Source: Strigamia acuminata (lineage: Eukaryota; Arthropoda; Chilopoda; Geophilomorpha; Linotaeniidae). Taken from it: 64,000 nt of DNA. Positions 43,591 to 55,600 of this stretch are shown here, piece after piece. Each line of letters begins with the position of its first letter. Position 1 is the stretch's first letter. The notes under the pieces were generated by a model. That model made no database searches. It worked only from the letters and a program-made list of their open reading frames with translations, and had not been told where the DNA came from. The translations under genes were made by a program, and so were the position numbers. The DNA lies in assembly GCA_949358305.1 (NCBI GenBank), contig OX442320.1, positions 3,302,259-3,366,258 of the forward strand, in the 5' to 3' direction.

Positions 43591-44822
43591 TGAATTTTTT
43601 GACTGTGTTTACAAATTCGAGGTTTTTTGACAAACTCGAATATAACACCATAACACCATCCTGTACTAATTGGGTGAAGAAAGGTAGCTTCAAGAATGTG
43701 TTTTTAGCTGTATAAACAGTATAAACCGTGTATACGGTAGAATGATTAGCCAAGTTTCAAAAACGAGTAAACTTTGAGAAAAATATGAGAAAACTTGACG
43801 ATATTTTTTGCCACTACTGCAGAAACTCACACCAATATCTTTTTTTCTTGGAAATCAATGGAGATATCAATCAACTATTTAATAAAGTGCTCCCCAAAAG
43901 CTTGGCTAACAAATCTCAGTTAAAAGATACAATTTATAGGCGCAGTAGCAGCACCAATAAGCTTCAGGTAGTACTGGCTAGTTGAAAAACTCTAATGAAC
44001 TTGAAGGAAAAAACTTTCCGCTAAGAAAAACACAAGAGATTAGCCGCAGCTGCACAGCTGCACATCTGTGGCCGATTTAATCAAAAAGAACATTCTGGCT
44101 AGATCCAACCTAAAAATAAGGTACTAACTTACCTATCTTTTTAAGGAACCTCCCCAACACCTATTCTCGCTTCCTTTTGTCGCCGATCATTTCGTCGCTG
44201 CGTTTCTTAGACCCACTTCACTTTTTTGTAGATTGATTTGTTTATTCGCACACACACGTTATCGTACGACCGAACAAATTAACGTTACCGAACCGGAAGT
44301 GCCGTCACACGTGAGGAGCTGCGAGATTACAAGTCAACTTCCCCTGGCGATGGAGACCCTTATAAGGCATCTCAATACATTGGAGCCAGGTGACACAAAA
44401 TAATAACACACCCTCCCGTAAACCAAACCTTACCAGTTTTTTTAAACGAATCTTCCTCCAGGGAGTAATAGTCGGCTCCGAAATGATCGGCAACAAAATA
44501 AACAGAACCCCTGAGCGAAGGTGAGTGCAGAGACTGTCCCCTGTTTAAAAAAAATTCAGGAAAGTTTAAACAGAAATTGTCACGCTTGTTCAATGTCATG
44601 TGCTTGATCACTTTAGCGACAGGTTACATTAGCGACTAAAACAGTATGGTGCTTAGATTAGGGTAAGTCAGGTTAGATCAGGTCAGGTTAGGTCAGGATG
44701 ATGTCGTTTCCATTGCTTAAGTGAACTTACTGTAGTCCATCATGCCCGTTCCAGACCCATTCCTATCATTAGTGAATAGTATGAAAACCACTTGGACATC
44801 CCAGTGACAATTTTTGCCTATA
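43591..44822. other. non-coding with dispersed repeat at 44285-44410
   Basis: 44285-44410 matches parts of 39830-39965 and 46300-46840 (CCGGAAGTGCCGTCAC, GGAGACCCTTATAAGG, GCCAGGTGACACAAAATAA). AGGTTAGGTCAGG-type runs at 44655-44700. No gene. Confidence 0.45.
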
Positions 44823-45085
44823 AAAGCATTTTTTTGGGTCTAAAAATGGATTTTTTTATTATCTAAAAATGGATTTTTTTATTATCTAAAAATGGATTTT
44901 TTTTTTTGTCTAAAAATGGATTTTTCTTGGTCCAAAAATGGATTTTTCTTGGTCCAAAAATGGATTTTTCTTGGTCTAAAAATGGATTTTTCTTGGTCTA
45001 AAAATGGATTTTTCTTGGTCTAAAAATGGATTTTTCTTGGTCTAAAAATGGATTTTTCTTGGTCCAAAAATGAATTTTTTGTCTG
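44823..45085. repeat. 22-bp minisatellite C
   Basis: About 12 copies of TCTAAAAATGGATTTTTCTTGG and variants (TTATTATC in the left units). Confidence 0.9.
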
Positions 45086-45321
45086 AAAATGCATTCTTTG
45101 TACAATAGTGCATTTATTCACCTAAATTTATTTTTCATAAAATGGTTATCTTCTTTTGGGGACCAAAAACACACATTTGTTCAAAATGGTGGAATTCATA
45201 CAAATCATAATGTACTTTTTCATATAATATTGAAATTCATATACTGTACTGCTCTCAAAGTGAGGTTACCAGCTTAAAAAAATGATATTATCACTAATAC
45301 CTAGGTTAGGTCAAAAAATGA

Positions 45322-45512
45322 TACAGTCGAAAGTCTTTATAACGAATTGCAAGAGACCAAAAAAATCCGTTAGTTATAACGATTGTTCGTAATAACGAAT
45401 TTTATTTAACATGGTGTTCTATGGCCAACCAACCAAATAGGCCATTTTTCTCCTATTCGTTAAAACGATAAATTCGTTATATGGTGATTCGTTATAAGGA
45501 GTTTCGGCTGTA
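45322..45512. mobile_element. pogo/Tigger-like MITE
   Basis: CAGTCGAAAGTCTTTATAAC at 45324 to TTATAAGGAGTTTCGGCTG ending 45510, TA-flanked, more diverged than the other copies. Confidence 0.85.
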
Positions 45513-45929
45513 TCACTAAATACCTCCCTCCTAATTGGCTAAAAAAAATACAACAAATTTAAACCAAAAATATTGCAATTCTAATTCGAACAAACAAAAG
45601 TCTGAGTCACATCAACACAATTGAAATCAATAGTCATTTGAAGCAAATTTACAGCTCCTGCCTTGTTATTTTCCAACACTTTCGGCAAAATTCAAAACTA
45701 AGCAAATGTAACCCTAATGGGTAATTTGCACACAAGCAACACCTATTACGAGCCAATTTATTCACGCATGTGCCAAGAAGTGGTTTGGCTTGATCCACTT
45801 TATCGAAAAATGGGTTAAGTACTAGAAAACTAAAAAATGTCAACGGCTTCGTAATTTACCCCTTTTTATGGCACATTGTACAGCTCGGGACCCGGCACAG
45901 GCGCCACATGGAGGTCCGCCAACTTACAC

Positions 45930-46091
45930 CGTATTATCCCGCTTTGGAGGACATGCCATAAAATCGTGAATCCGACCAGGGCAGCAGATAATTTAAATTA
46001 TCAAACAACAATTCGACTTTCATGGCATGTCATAAAAGAACCGGCCAATCAGATCATATTTTAGGACATGCCCTCCAAATAGGCGTAATAC
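45930..46091. mobile_element. MITE, GTATTATCCCGCTTTGGAGG ends
   Basis: Imperfect inverted ends GTATTATCCCGCTTTGGAGG and CCTCCAAATAGGCGTAATAC with GACATGCC motifs in both arms. Confidence 0.6.
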
Positions 46092-46318
46092 AGCACAGTA
46101 TAGCGTCGATTGTCCGAACATTGGTCATGCAAACGATTGGATAATCGGACAGCGATGAACGATGTTTTATCGACTTTTTAATCGATTTTAGCATTGAAAA
46201 AGCAATATATCGCAAAATCAAAAAAAAACAAATAACTACTGTTTGGAGAATCAACCGTTCACATAAATGATGTTTTGAATCAGAACGCCATTCTGACATT
46301 ACCCCGGCGGTGTAGACC

Positions 46319-46793
46319 CTTATAAGTAGGGTTTCTGTTTTCCCGCCTTTTTAAAATTCCCGGTTCCCGGTACTAAAATGTACTAAAATGGCCGGTACTC
46401 CCGGGAAATCGGTACTCCCGGGACCAAAAAAGATCAGGCGAGAAGCAACGAAAAATGACAAAATATGGCCGTTTTTTGTCAAAAATAGCCATTTTTAGCA
46501 ATTTTGAGCCATTTTTCATGATAAAAATGACCGTTTTCCGTCAGGAATGGCTGTTTTTGATCAAGAATGGCCGTTTTTCATCAGAAATAGGCATTTTTCG
46601 TTAAAAATAGCCATTTTCATCAGTGAAAAGTTACAAAATATAACGTTTGGCCGACGAAAATAATGTTTCAGCAACAAATTTTTGACGAAACCGGTTTTTC
46701 TCCAATTTCCTGGTTCCCGGTACCGTGATTTCTCACCGGGATTCCCGGGAAATCGGTACCCCGGTTTCACAGTACCGAAACCCTACTTATAAG
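46319..46793. mobile_element. hAT-like MITE with perfect 8-bp target duplication
   Basis: The element runs 46327-46785 with ends TAGGGTTTC and GAAACCCTA, flanked by CTTATAAG on both sides. Subterminal CCCGGTTCCCGGTAC motifs are inverted, and the interior has repeated GGCCGTTTTT/AGCCATTTTT units. It interrupts the dispersed repeat also found at 44285-44410. Confidence 0.85.
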
Positions 46794-47385
46794 GGATTTC
46801 AATACATTGGAGCCAGGTGACACAAAATAATAACACACCATATTTTAATGCGCCACATTTTATTTGAAGCCACCAAAAGCAGCAAAGTGTGATTTTCTTT
46901 TGCACAAAATTCATAATTTCCCTTTTTCCGTACAAATTCTAGGACCAAGTAAGAGAAAGTTGGTTCCATCTTGGCATAAAAATGTTAAGGGGATGATTCA
47001 TACCTGTTACTGCACAATTTCTTGTAGATGTTGCATGTTCTCACAATTTTCCCTATTGACTCCATTTTTATTGAAGCACATCTGCAGTCATTGCCAATTT
47101 CTTATTGTAAACCATCCAAGCAAGGCAAATCGAGTTTGAGCAGTCCATCTTTTATGTTCTCTCCTAAGATAAGAATATATCAATTTTTGATACTTTTTTC
47201 CTTTTACCTCTTGGAATTTATTTATTTTATTCTAAATTATTCATTTTTTTTTACTGTTTATATATTTTTTGATTATTTCAGTATTCTAGTTTTATACAAA
47301 ACAATAAAAAAAAAATAATAAAATCATCATAGTTTGTTGCAACTTACATTACTAACAATATATTTAGGATCAAAAGAAGCGTCTA
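46794..47385. other. non-coding, nothing recognised
   Basis: The right half of the interrupted dispersed repeat runs to about 46845. The rest is AT-rich without gene signals. Confidence 0.4.
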
Positions 47386-48413
47386 AAATTTTTGTTTAAT
47401 TTATCAAAATTTTGTTTAATTTATCAAAATTTTGTTTAATTTATCAAAATTTTGTTTAATTTATCAAAATTTTGTTTAATTTATCAAAATTTTGTTTAAT
47501 TTATCAAAATTTTGTTTAATTTATCAAAATTTTGTTTAATTTATCAAAATTTTGTTTAATTTATCAAAATTTTGTTTAATTTATCAAAATTTTGTTTAAA
47601 TTATCAAAATTTTGTTTAATTTATCAAAATTTTGTTTAATTTATCAAAATTTTGTTTAATTTATCAAAATTGTGTTTAATTTCTCAGACTTTTGTCTAAT
47701 TTCTCAAAATTTTGTTTAATTTATCAAAATTTCGTTTAATTTCTCAAAATTTTGTTAAATTTCTCAGAATTTTGTTTAATTTATTAAAATTTCGTTTAAT
47801 TTCTCAGATTTTATCTAATTTCTTAAAATTTTGATTAATTACTCAGAATTTTATCTAATTTCTCAAAATTTCGTTTAATTTATCAAAATTTCGTTTTATT
47901 TATCAAAATTTCGTTTTATTTCTCAAAATTTTGTTTAATTTATCAAAATTTTGTTTAATTTATCAAAATTTTGTTTAAATTATCAAAATTTTGTTTAATT
48001 TATCAAAATTTTGTTTAATTTATCAAAATTTTGTTTAATTTATCAAAATTGTGTTTAATTTCTCAGACTTTTGTCTAATTTCTCAAAATTTTGTTTAATT
48101 TATCAAAATTTCGTTTAATTTCTCAAAATTTTGTTAAATTTCTCAGAATTTTGTTTAATTTATTAAAATTTCGTTTAATTTCTCAGATTTTATCTAATTT
48201 CTTAAAATTTTGATTAATTACTCAGAATTTTATCTAATTTCTCAAAATTTCGTTTAATTTATCAAAATTTCGTTTTATTTATCAAAATTTCGTTTTATTT
48301 CTCAAAATTTCGTTTTATTTATCAAAATTTTGTCTAATTTCTCAAAATTTTGTTTCATTTCTCAAATTTCTCAAATTTTCTGAAATTTTTGCCAAATTTC
48401 TCAAAATAAAATA
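47386..48413. repeat. 20-bp minisatellite D with higher-order structure
   Basis: About 50 tandem copies of AATTTATCAAAATTTTGTTT. The left part is homogeneous. The right part is arranged as a higher-order repeat: a run of distinct variants from about 47600 recurs in the same order about 379 bp later, for example the TTGTGTTTAATTTCTCAGAC variant at about 47671 and 48050. Confidence 0.95.
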
Positions 48414-49667
48414 AAAATGTAGCAAATCATGGACTTTTTGTGCCAGTGCCGGTGGCCCCCAAACACTATTATTCCCCACATGTTTGATGAACAGACACAG
48501 GACCCCCAAAAAACGCCTGTGCACAGAGTGCACTGATGAAAAAGAAAGTGCCATTATAAAATATATAAAAAAGGAACATAGCAAAGCATACAAATGACCA
48601 CGAAATCGATAAATTCTCAAACCAAGATGAGAAAGGAAGGACTTACAGCATCTTTATGTCATTTACACAGACCCATCTACGAATGTACGTTTCCCTCAAA
48701 ATTGTTGTGCCGCCATGTTGAATTTCCTTCGCTACCTAATAAATAGAAATCAACTTGTTTAGTACGTCTGATGGGTTACGATATTCAATAATCGGTTCTT
48801 TATACGCTTTTGATCTTTTTTCGTTGGGGTTTTATACACTATTTTGATGATTTATTACGATTTCCGTACCGAAGCGACGAGTAGCCACGATCGCCATGTT
48901 GATGCTGTCATTTCCCTAGCGGGAAACCCGCGAACTGTAATCGGGCCCGACTGGGTCCAATTGGTCCAATACCATACGCGCCAAGAATTATGGGATTAAT
49001 AATAGTATTGTCAGTATTGCCGTAATAATTGTTTGTTTATATGGAACGAACAAACGAGCTAACAAGTATGTGTAAGTTTTCAAACAACTGCATTCAAAAT
49101 TATCTGTTCATCACGAAAGTGCGCCACGTGGCGACAAGTTGCACAATTATTCCAAGCCACAAGCTGTCGCCACTCCATTTACAACTCATTAAGTGGTTTC
49201 CTACTTCCAATGCAAATGGTGACGGATTAATTGCGCTCCACACGTGGCGACGGATAAATAAGGGCATGCTAATGAGGAAAAAGGAAATTTTAGCTCGTAA
49301 AAACAAATTGAACGGGTTAAAGGTGAAGATAATTAGCCTAATTTCCAAAATTTCAACCTCTTAAAGTTTGAAAACAGACGAAAACACTCTCAAACAAGTA
49401 AATATCGAATGGCCGCCAGAATGCCCTTCTTCCGCAGATTTTTCGTGATCGCCGTGATGGAATGACGAAAAATTTGAAAAAAATTAACTTCAAATATTTT
49501 GATTTAATTTTCCTTTTAGGATTACTAAATATACCACTCGATTAATGTCTGATTAAATTTTTAGACTGATTCAATAATATTTATTTAAAATATCAACAAT
49601 AAATGAAAAAAAGAGTTGTCGGACTGTACGTTTCTATAACCAACAACATCTTTCTTTTGTTATTCAG
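48414..49667. other. intron or upstream DNA of the DIP-type gene
   Basis: 48980-49440 is unique-looking with mixed composition. No signal-peptide exon could be identified. Confidence 0.35.
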
Positions 49668-52600
49668 CTTTGGCCTCCGATCCTGAGTTTTCTGAACAAA
49701 TCCCCAACGTGACAGTGGCAGTTGGACGTGATGCAACTTTACCCTGTGTGGTGGACCATCTTGGATCTCACAAAGTAACATCCTTTAATCCTTCATTTTC
49801 CTCGGTGTTGGCATTAAAGGGAAGTGGCACCTGAAACTTAACTGTCCTTTTCTCAGGTAGCTTGGATCCATGTTGACAAACAAATGATTCTAACTATTCA
49901 CCATCACGTAATTACAAGGAACCCGCGCTTCCGGTTGACACACAATAATCCTAAGCATTGGGTGCTGCATATAACCAATGTGCAAGAAGAAGACAGGGGA
50001 TATTATATGTGCCAAATCAATACTGTGCCTATGAAGAGCCAAATTGGCCATCTGGATGTGGTTGGTAAGTTACACTAGCATTTTTTAGCAGAAATTTTTC
50101 GAATTTGTCGAAAATTTTTTGAATTTGTCAAAATTTTTTTGAATTTGTGGAAAATTTTTTGAATTTGTCGAAAAATTTTTGAATTTGTGGAAATTTTTTT
50201 GAATTTGTCGAAAGTTTTTTGAATTTGTCGAAAATTTCTTGAATTTGTCGAAAATTTCTCGAATTGGTCGAAAAATTTTGGAATTTGTCGAAAATTTCTC
50301 GAATTCGTCGAAAATTTCTCGAATTCGTCGAAAATTTCTCGAATTTGTCGAAAATTTCTCGAATTTGTCGAAAATTTCTCGAATTTGTCGAAAATTTCTC
50401 GAATTTGTCGAAAATTTCTCGAATTTGTCGAAAATTTCTCGAATTTGTCGAAAATTTCTCGTATTTGTCAAAAAAAATTTCGAATTTGTCGCTAAGTTCT
50501 CGAATTTGTCGGAAGTTTCTCGAATTTCTCGAAAATTTCAATTTGTCAGTAATTTCTCAAATTTCTCAAAACTTTTCAAAACTTAACTTATGTTCACATT
50601 TTCTCAAAAGGCCCATTGTCGCCAGCCACGTTTTTGCACCACTTAATTATGCCCCAAAACTATATTAATAACTTAAAGGCTTAGTTTATGTACACTAAAT
50701 GCATTTTGCATCTAAAAATGCTTAATATCCATCAATTGTCTCAAACCACATTTATATCACATAAAAAACTCATACTTTACCTCTAAAAAAGTGGGTTCCT
50801 GCACATTTATTAAAAGATCACTTAAAGCCAAACATCTGAAATTGAGACAAACCTCCATTTAAAGCCCATAAGAAAAGTAATTCAGAATCCATTACCTCAG
50901 TCCAAGGTGGTGATGAATTGCTTAATTCAAATTGCCAGGTCATGTAAAATGAAAAGCAATAGCGCACTTCCTACATAAATAACACACAAAGGCCACTCAA
51001 GATATAAGTATTGCATTCACCTTATAAATTGTCCATAAATATTAATGTCTTTTTCAGTTCCTCCTGACATCTTGGATGAAGAAAGTTCCCCATCTAATGT
51101 CGTAGTGAAAGAGGGCTACAATGTCACTTTGGTGTGCAAATCCTCAGGGTTCCCCAAGCCAAAGATTACTTGGAGGCGTGAGGACAACCAACCGGTCCTC
51201 TTGGGCAAGCGGAGTGGACACCAACAGGGTATGGAGTGCATGGTGCAGCTTTAATGCTTTTTTAAGTGTTTGTAGTTTCAAGTTTAATGAATTGCATAAT
51301 TAATTGCAGAAAGTGTTCGTATGTTTGAGGGTGAAGAACTGAGTATTGCCAAAGTGAGCAGAATGCACATGGGAGCGTATTTGTGCATTGCATCAAATGG
51401 AGTGCCTCCATCAGTCAGCAAGAGAATACTTCTGGATGTAGAATGTAAGGGTCATTCTACCGTGTTACTCCGCTTTAAGCGGCATGCCGCTGTAGCGCGG
51501 GTTTGACCAGACTGCCGGTAAACCCTACTTGCGCCGGCATTTTTTTTCCTATCCATTTTTTTTGCTGAAAATTTGTGATTTTGTTTATATCATGCTGAAC
51601 CTTAACTCAGGTGAAATTTTAAGTCATTGGTCATTTATTTAATTAATTATGTTAAATGCAAATTTTCTGCCCCTTAAAACTTCAGCAAAACTATTATGCT
51701 GGCTTTGCTGCCTAAGAAAGAGCGCTTTAGTTAACAGGTTTTCGCATTTACCAGTAGTGTTTAAACCAATCACTAGTTGGTAAAAAAAATATATTTTTTC
51801 ACTGTTCATAATTAGCGCCCTCTATAAAATTAGTTGCGAACTTTTAAAAATCGAAAAGACGCTTTAACTAATTGACCTGAAAATTGTCCATAAATCCGTA
51901 ATGTCTTATACCAGAATGGCACATTTTACCCTTCTGTCTTTGAGGGTTAACCTTCCCATAGCCATGGTAGGTCAAAAAAATTACAGAAGTGGAAAAATCA
52001 CTGTAATTCTTTTTTTTCTGATAATTAATTAATGAGGTTAACTTGTATTCCTCAAAAACTTTTTTTTCTTATTTTATAATGTCTAAATACAAATAGTTTT
52101 TCAATTATTATTAAGATAATTTAATATTTATAACATAAAACACCCTTAATGGGAGCGCCGTACACTGCTTTGCCATCTGTTTGCACTAGGTGGCGTATTA
52201 AAATTAGTCCTAAAACATGTGCTTTTACCAGGAAAAATGCGATTGCACCAGGAAAAATGTGATTCTGCACATGCGCAGAAGCATTTTAAAAGAAGGCCGA
52301 TTTGACCGACCTTAGCTAGCAATGGTGGAAACTAGGCTTGGCTATGGGAAGGTTAAGAGAAGTTGGAAATTTGGTGATAGCCAAATATCCGATGATAATT
52401 TAACTTGTTCAAATCATTGAAGGATTTACAAGGTTGTATCTATACTAACTATGGTTAAATTACACATTAAATAAAAGATAAATTATAAAGACACTTAATT
52501 TATAATTTCAATCATGTCAAACAAAGTTAACTAAAATCAAGATTAGGATGATTTGTTTATGATTAAGTTTGGAAAGAACTGAGTTTCTAACAATCCGTAA

Positions 52601-55600
52601 ACCAGTTTTCAGTTACCAGTTCGAGAACTCGGGGGGAACTGATCTAAACTCTGGCTCATCACAAGGTTGCAGTAATTCTCATTGGTCCAGCCTGATTACT
52701 CCTTACTGTGGCCTGTATATTGCCACCAGTAAAAGTAGTTTTGTCATATTTTTAATTTGCTACATTGTTATAATGAGTGAAATAATGTAATTTTTTTTTA
52801 TAATAAAGTGTTAATTTAATTTTAAAAAATAGTGTTAATTTAATTTTAAAAAATAGTGTTTTATGATGTTCCGATGTCAAAATACAAGCTTGTTCGGTTG
52901 GTTCAGCTTATTGGTTGCTTTTTCAGGAAAGCAAGCAATTTTTGAATTTTTTTATTGGTTGTTTTGTCTGGAAAGCACTCAACATGTATTTTGGTCTATT
53001 TTTTGGTATCACTACACTAGTGAAATGGCCAGACCAATGGGAATTACTGCAACCTTATGATGAGCCAGAGTATAATTGGGTTTATTTGTTTCTAAGAAAA
53101 ACTCCTATTCTTCCCAATTAGTCTAGTTGATCGTCCCATGATGTCATAGTGGCCAAACGCCATCTATGGATGATTTATTGAACTAAACTAGATCAAAATG
53201 CGCACTTATATAAAGAATTAAAAATTGTACCATAATTCCAAATAGGTTATTTCTCCAATTTTCACACAAGTTTAAGCCACTGATATTGTTTTTATATCTC
53301 TCAGTTGGCGTAGTAATGTTTGGCACATTTCCATTAGCACTTCCAGGTAATGACACTGAGTCTTCTGATTACAGTTTCACCAATGATTTGGATTCCAAAC
53401 CAATTAGTCGGTGCACCGTTGAAGAAGGAAGTGACTTTGGAATGTTATACAGAAGCACATCCTAGATCTATCAATTATTGGACGCGGGGTCAAGGAGTTA
53501 TCATCGGCAACGACAAATACGAAACAAATGAAATTGAGAGTGCATATAAAGTGCAGATGCAGCTCAAGATACGAAAACTACACCCAAAAGACTTTGGAGC
53601 ATACAAATGTGCTGCGACAAACTCCCTGGGTGGGACCGAAGGAGCAATCAGATTATACGGTAAGGCGGGCAAGAGACGGCAAGAAAAAAAATCCAGGTAG
53701 AACTTGACAGTGAGAATCAATGGAATTGCGTGATGGCATAATCAAGAATTTAATTTCTGCATTTTTGTTGCTGTAACTAAAGGTCATTACGGTACTGTAA
53801 CTCTTCAACTTACGGACATCCAAGTTACAAACTTTCAGAGATACAAACTTCGGTCTTTCTAGATTTAAGTTTAGTGCATTGCCGTACTGCCTCATTAAAA
53901 TTTTTTTGGGCCTACAGCAAGGCAGTAATTTGATACCAGGCGTTTATTCGAGCCAGGCGTTTAACCAGAAAAATAGTCACAAATAAGTTATCGGGAAAAC
54001 AAAGTAGCAGAAAAATATTTTTTTTTGGAAATAAATTTATATTTTTATATTTTGCAATTATCTACACATCCCATTGAGCTAATAAGTGATCAGAAACAGC
54101 GAAGGCGCCCGGAGTGGAAGTGCCAACAATTGCAGCAGCGTCACTTCCGAAACGTTATGTATATAAGTGGCCATAATACAAGGCCGGCGTCTATAAACTA
54201 CTTTGTATATGCCTGCCAAGGCGTTAAAACGGCTCCGGCGTTTGAATGAAGCCGGGCGTTTAAATGAGGCAGTACGGTATGTGGGTTTCTCATGCAAATT
54301 GAGTTTCCATCCTTGTTAACAGATTTGAGGGATAGAAAAGATTAATGGGACTTATACAATATTTGATAATTCTGCATTATTTTAGAACCTGTTTGATGTT
54401 TTTGTAATTGATCTTTTACAGAAATTCACACATCCACTGTAAGCCCTAAAGCAACAGATTTAAAAATAACAAAAAAGTTTGAAGGCTTAGGATCTGATCT
54501 CGCATTACTACATCTATCTACTATCAACAATGCCAGCATATCAGTAAAACCATCTTAAACCATGAACCTAGGACAACACGGACACTTATCCATATGTTAT
54601 TTCCTATCGTTGTTTTGTGCGCTGATTGAATCACAGTAACTATACTCTGGCCTACTACGTACAAGAGTGACCTCTCTCCCATTGGCCGAGTCTCATTACT
54701 GACTGTGTACTACCACCAGGGAAAGTAGTTTTTTTTCATTTTGTGATTATTATAAAGATTAAAATGATTTAATTTTAATTGTATTTTATATTAAAATATT
54801 TTTTTCAATTATAAAATACAGTTTTAAGCTGTTTTGAGTTTAATACACGTCTGTTTAGTTTATTGATTGCTTTGCCTGGAAAGCACACAATTTTGAATTT
54901 TTTGACGTTATCTAGGCGATCGAATACAATGTCTGTACGTTGATTGCAAATCTGGCTGTTTTTTGTCTATTTTTTGTATCACTACACAAGTGAAATGGCT
55001 CGGCCAATGGGAGAAAAGCCTGAGTATAAGCATGTTTTTTCTTTGTTGTCATCCCAAAATAGAATGCGGCCATCGGTGGCAAAAGGCTCTGAACACACGG
55101 ATATGTGTCCATATTATCCTCGGTTCATGCTTAAACAAACTTATGGAACCTAGTAAATAATCAACCTTTTTCTAGAATGCACTGCTGGAAGACACAGAAC
55201 CATTATCAGTTAAAGGTCAGCAAGACACAAACGTGAAAAGCATAAGAAACACATCACAATCCAATAGAGGTAAAGTGAATAAAAAATTGTGAATGCCTTA
55301 TTATGCATTCAAAGTAAAAACAATAACTATTTGTCCATAGAATCCACTTAATCTCATGGGACATTGGGCAAATTACTCATTTCCTAGCGTTTGTTTTGGT
55401 TTAAAATGTCGATTTTTGGGCTAAAACGGAGATTTTTGGGCTATGTGACTGCGATCTGATCTTACCCGCCATGGTATGGGGATTTACCACAGCGGGAGGG
55501 ACGCATACATCACGTAATAACCGCAGTATAGAGAAGAGACAGTAGAGCAATGTTGGGCGGTTCCTTTGATGTTGGTGGCATGGAGTTGATGTCACGAAAC

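Noticed and set aside
50085-50668. ORFs of 115-137 aa with a repeating NSRNFRQIREIFDKFEKFST pattern
   Set aside because: Translation of the 20-bp minisatellite, open in several frames on both strands; not a repeat protein.
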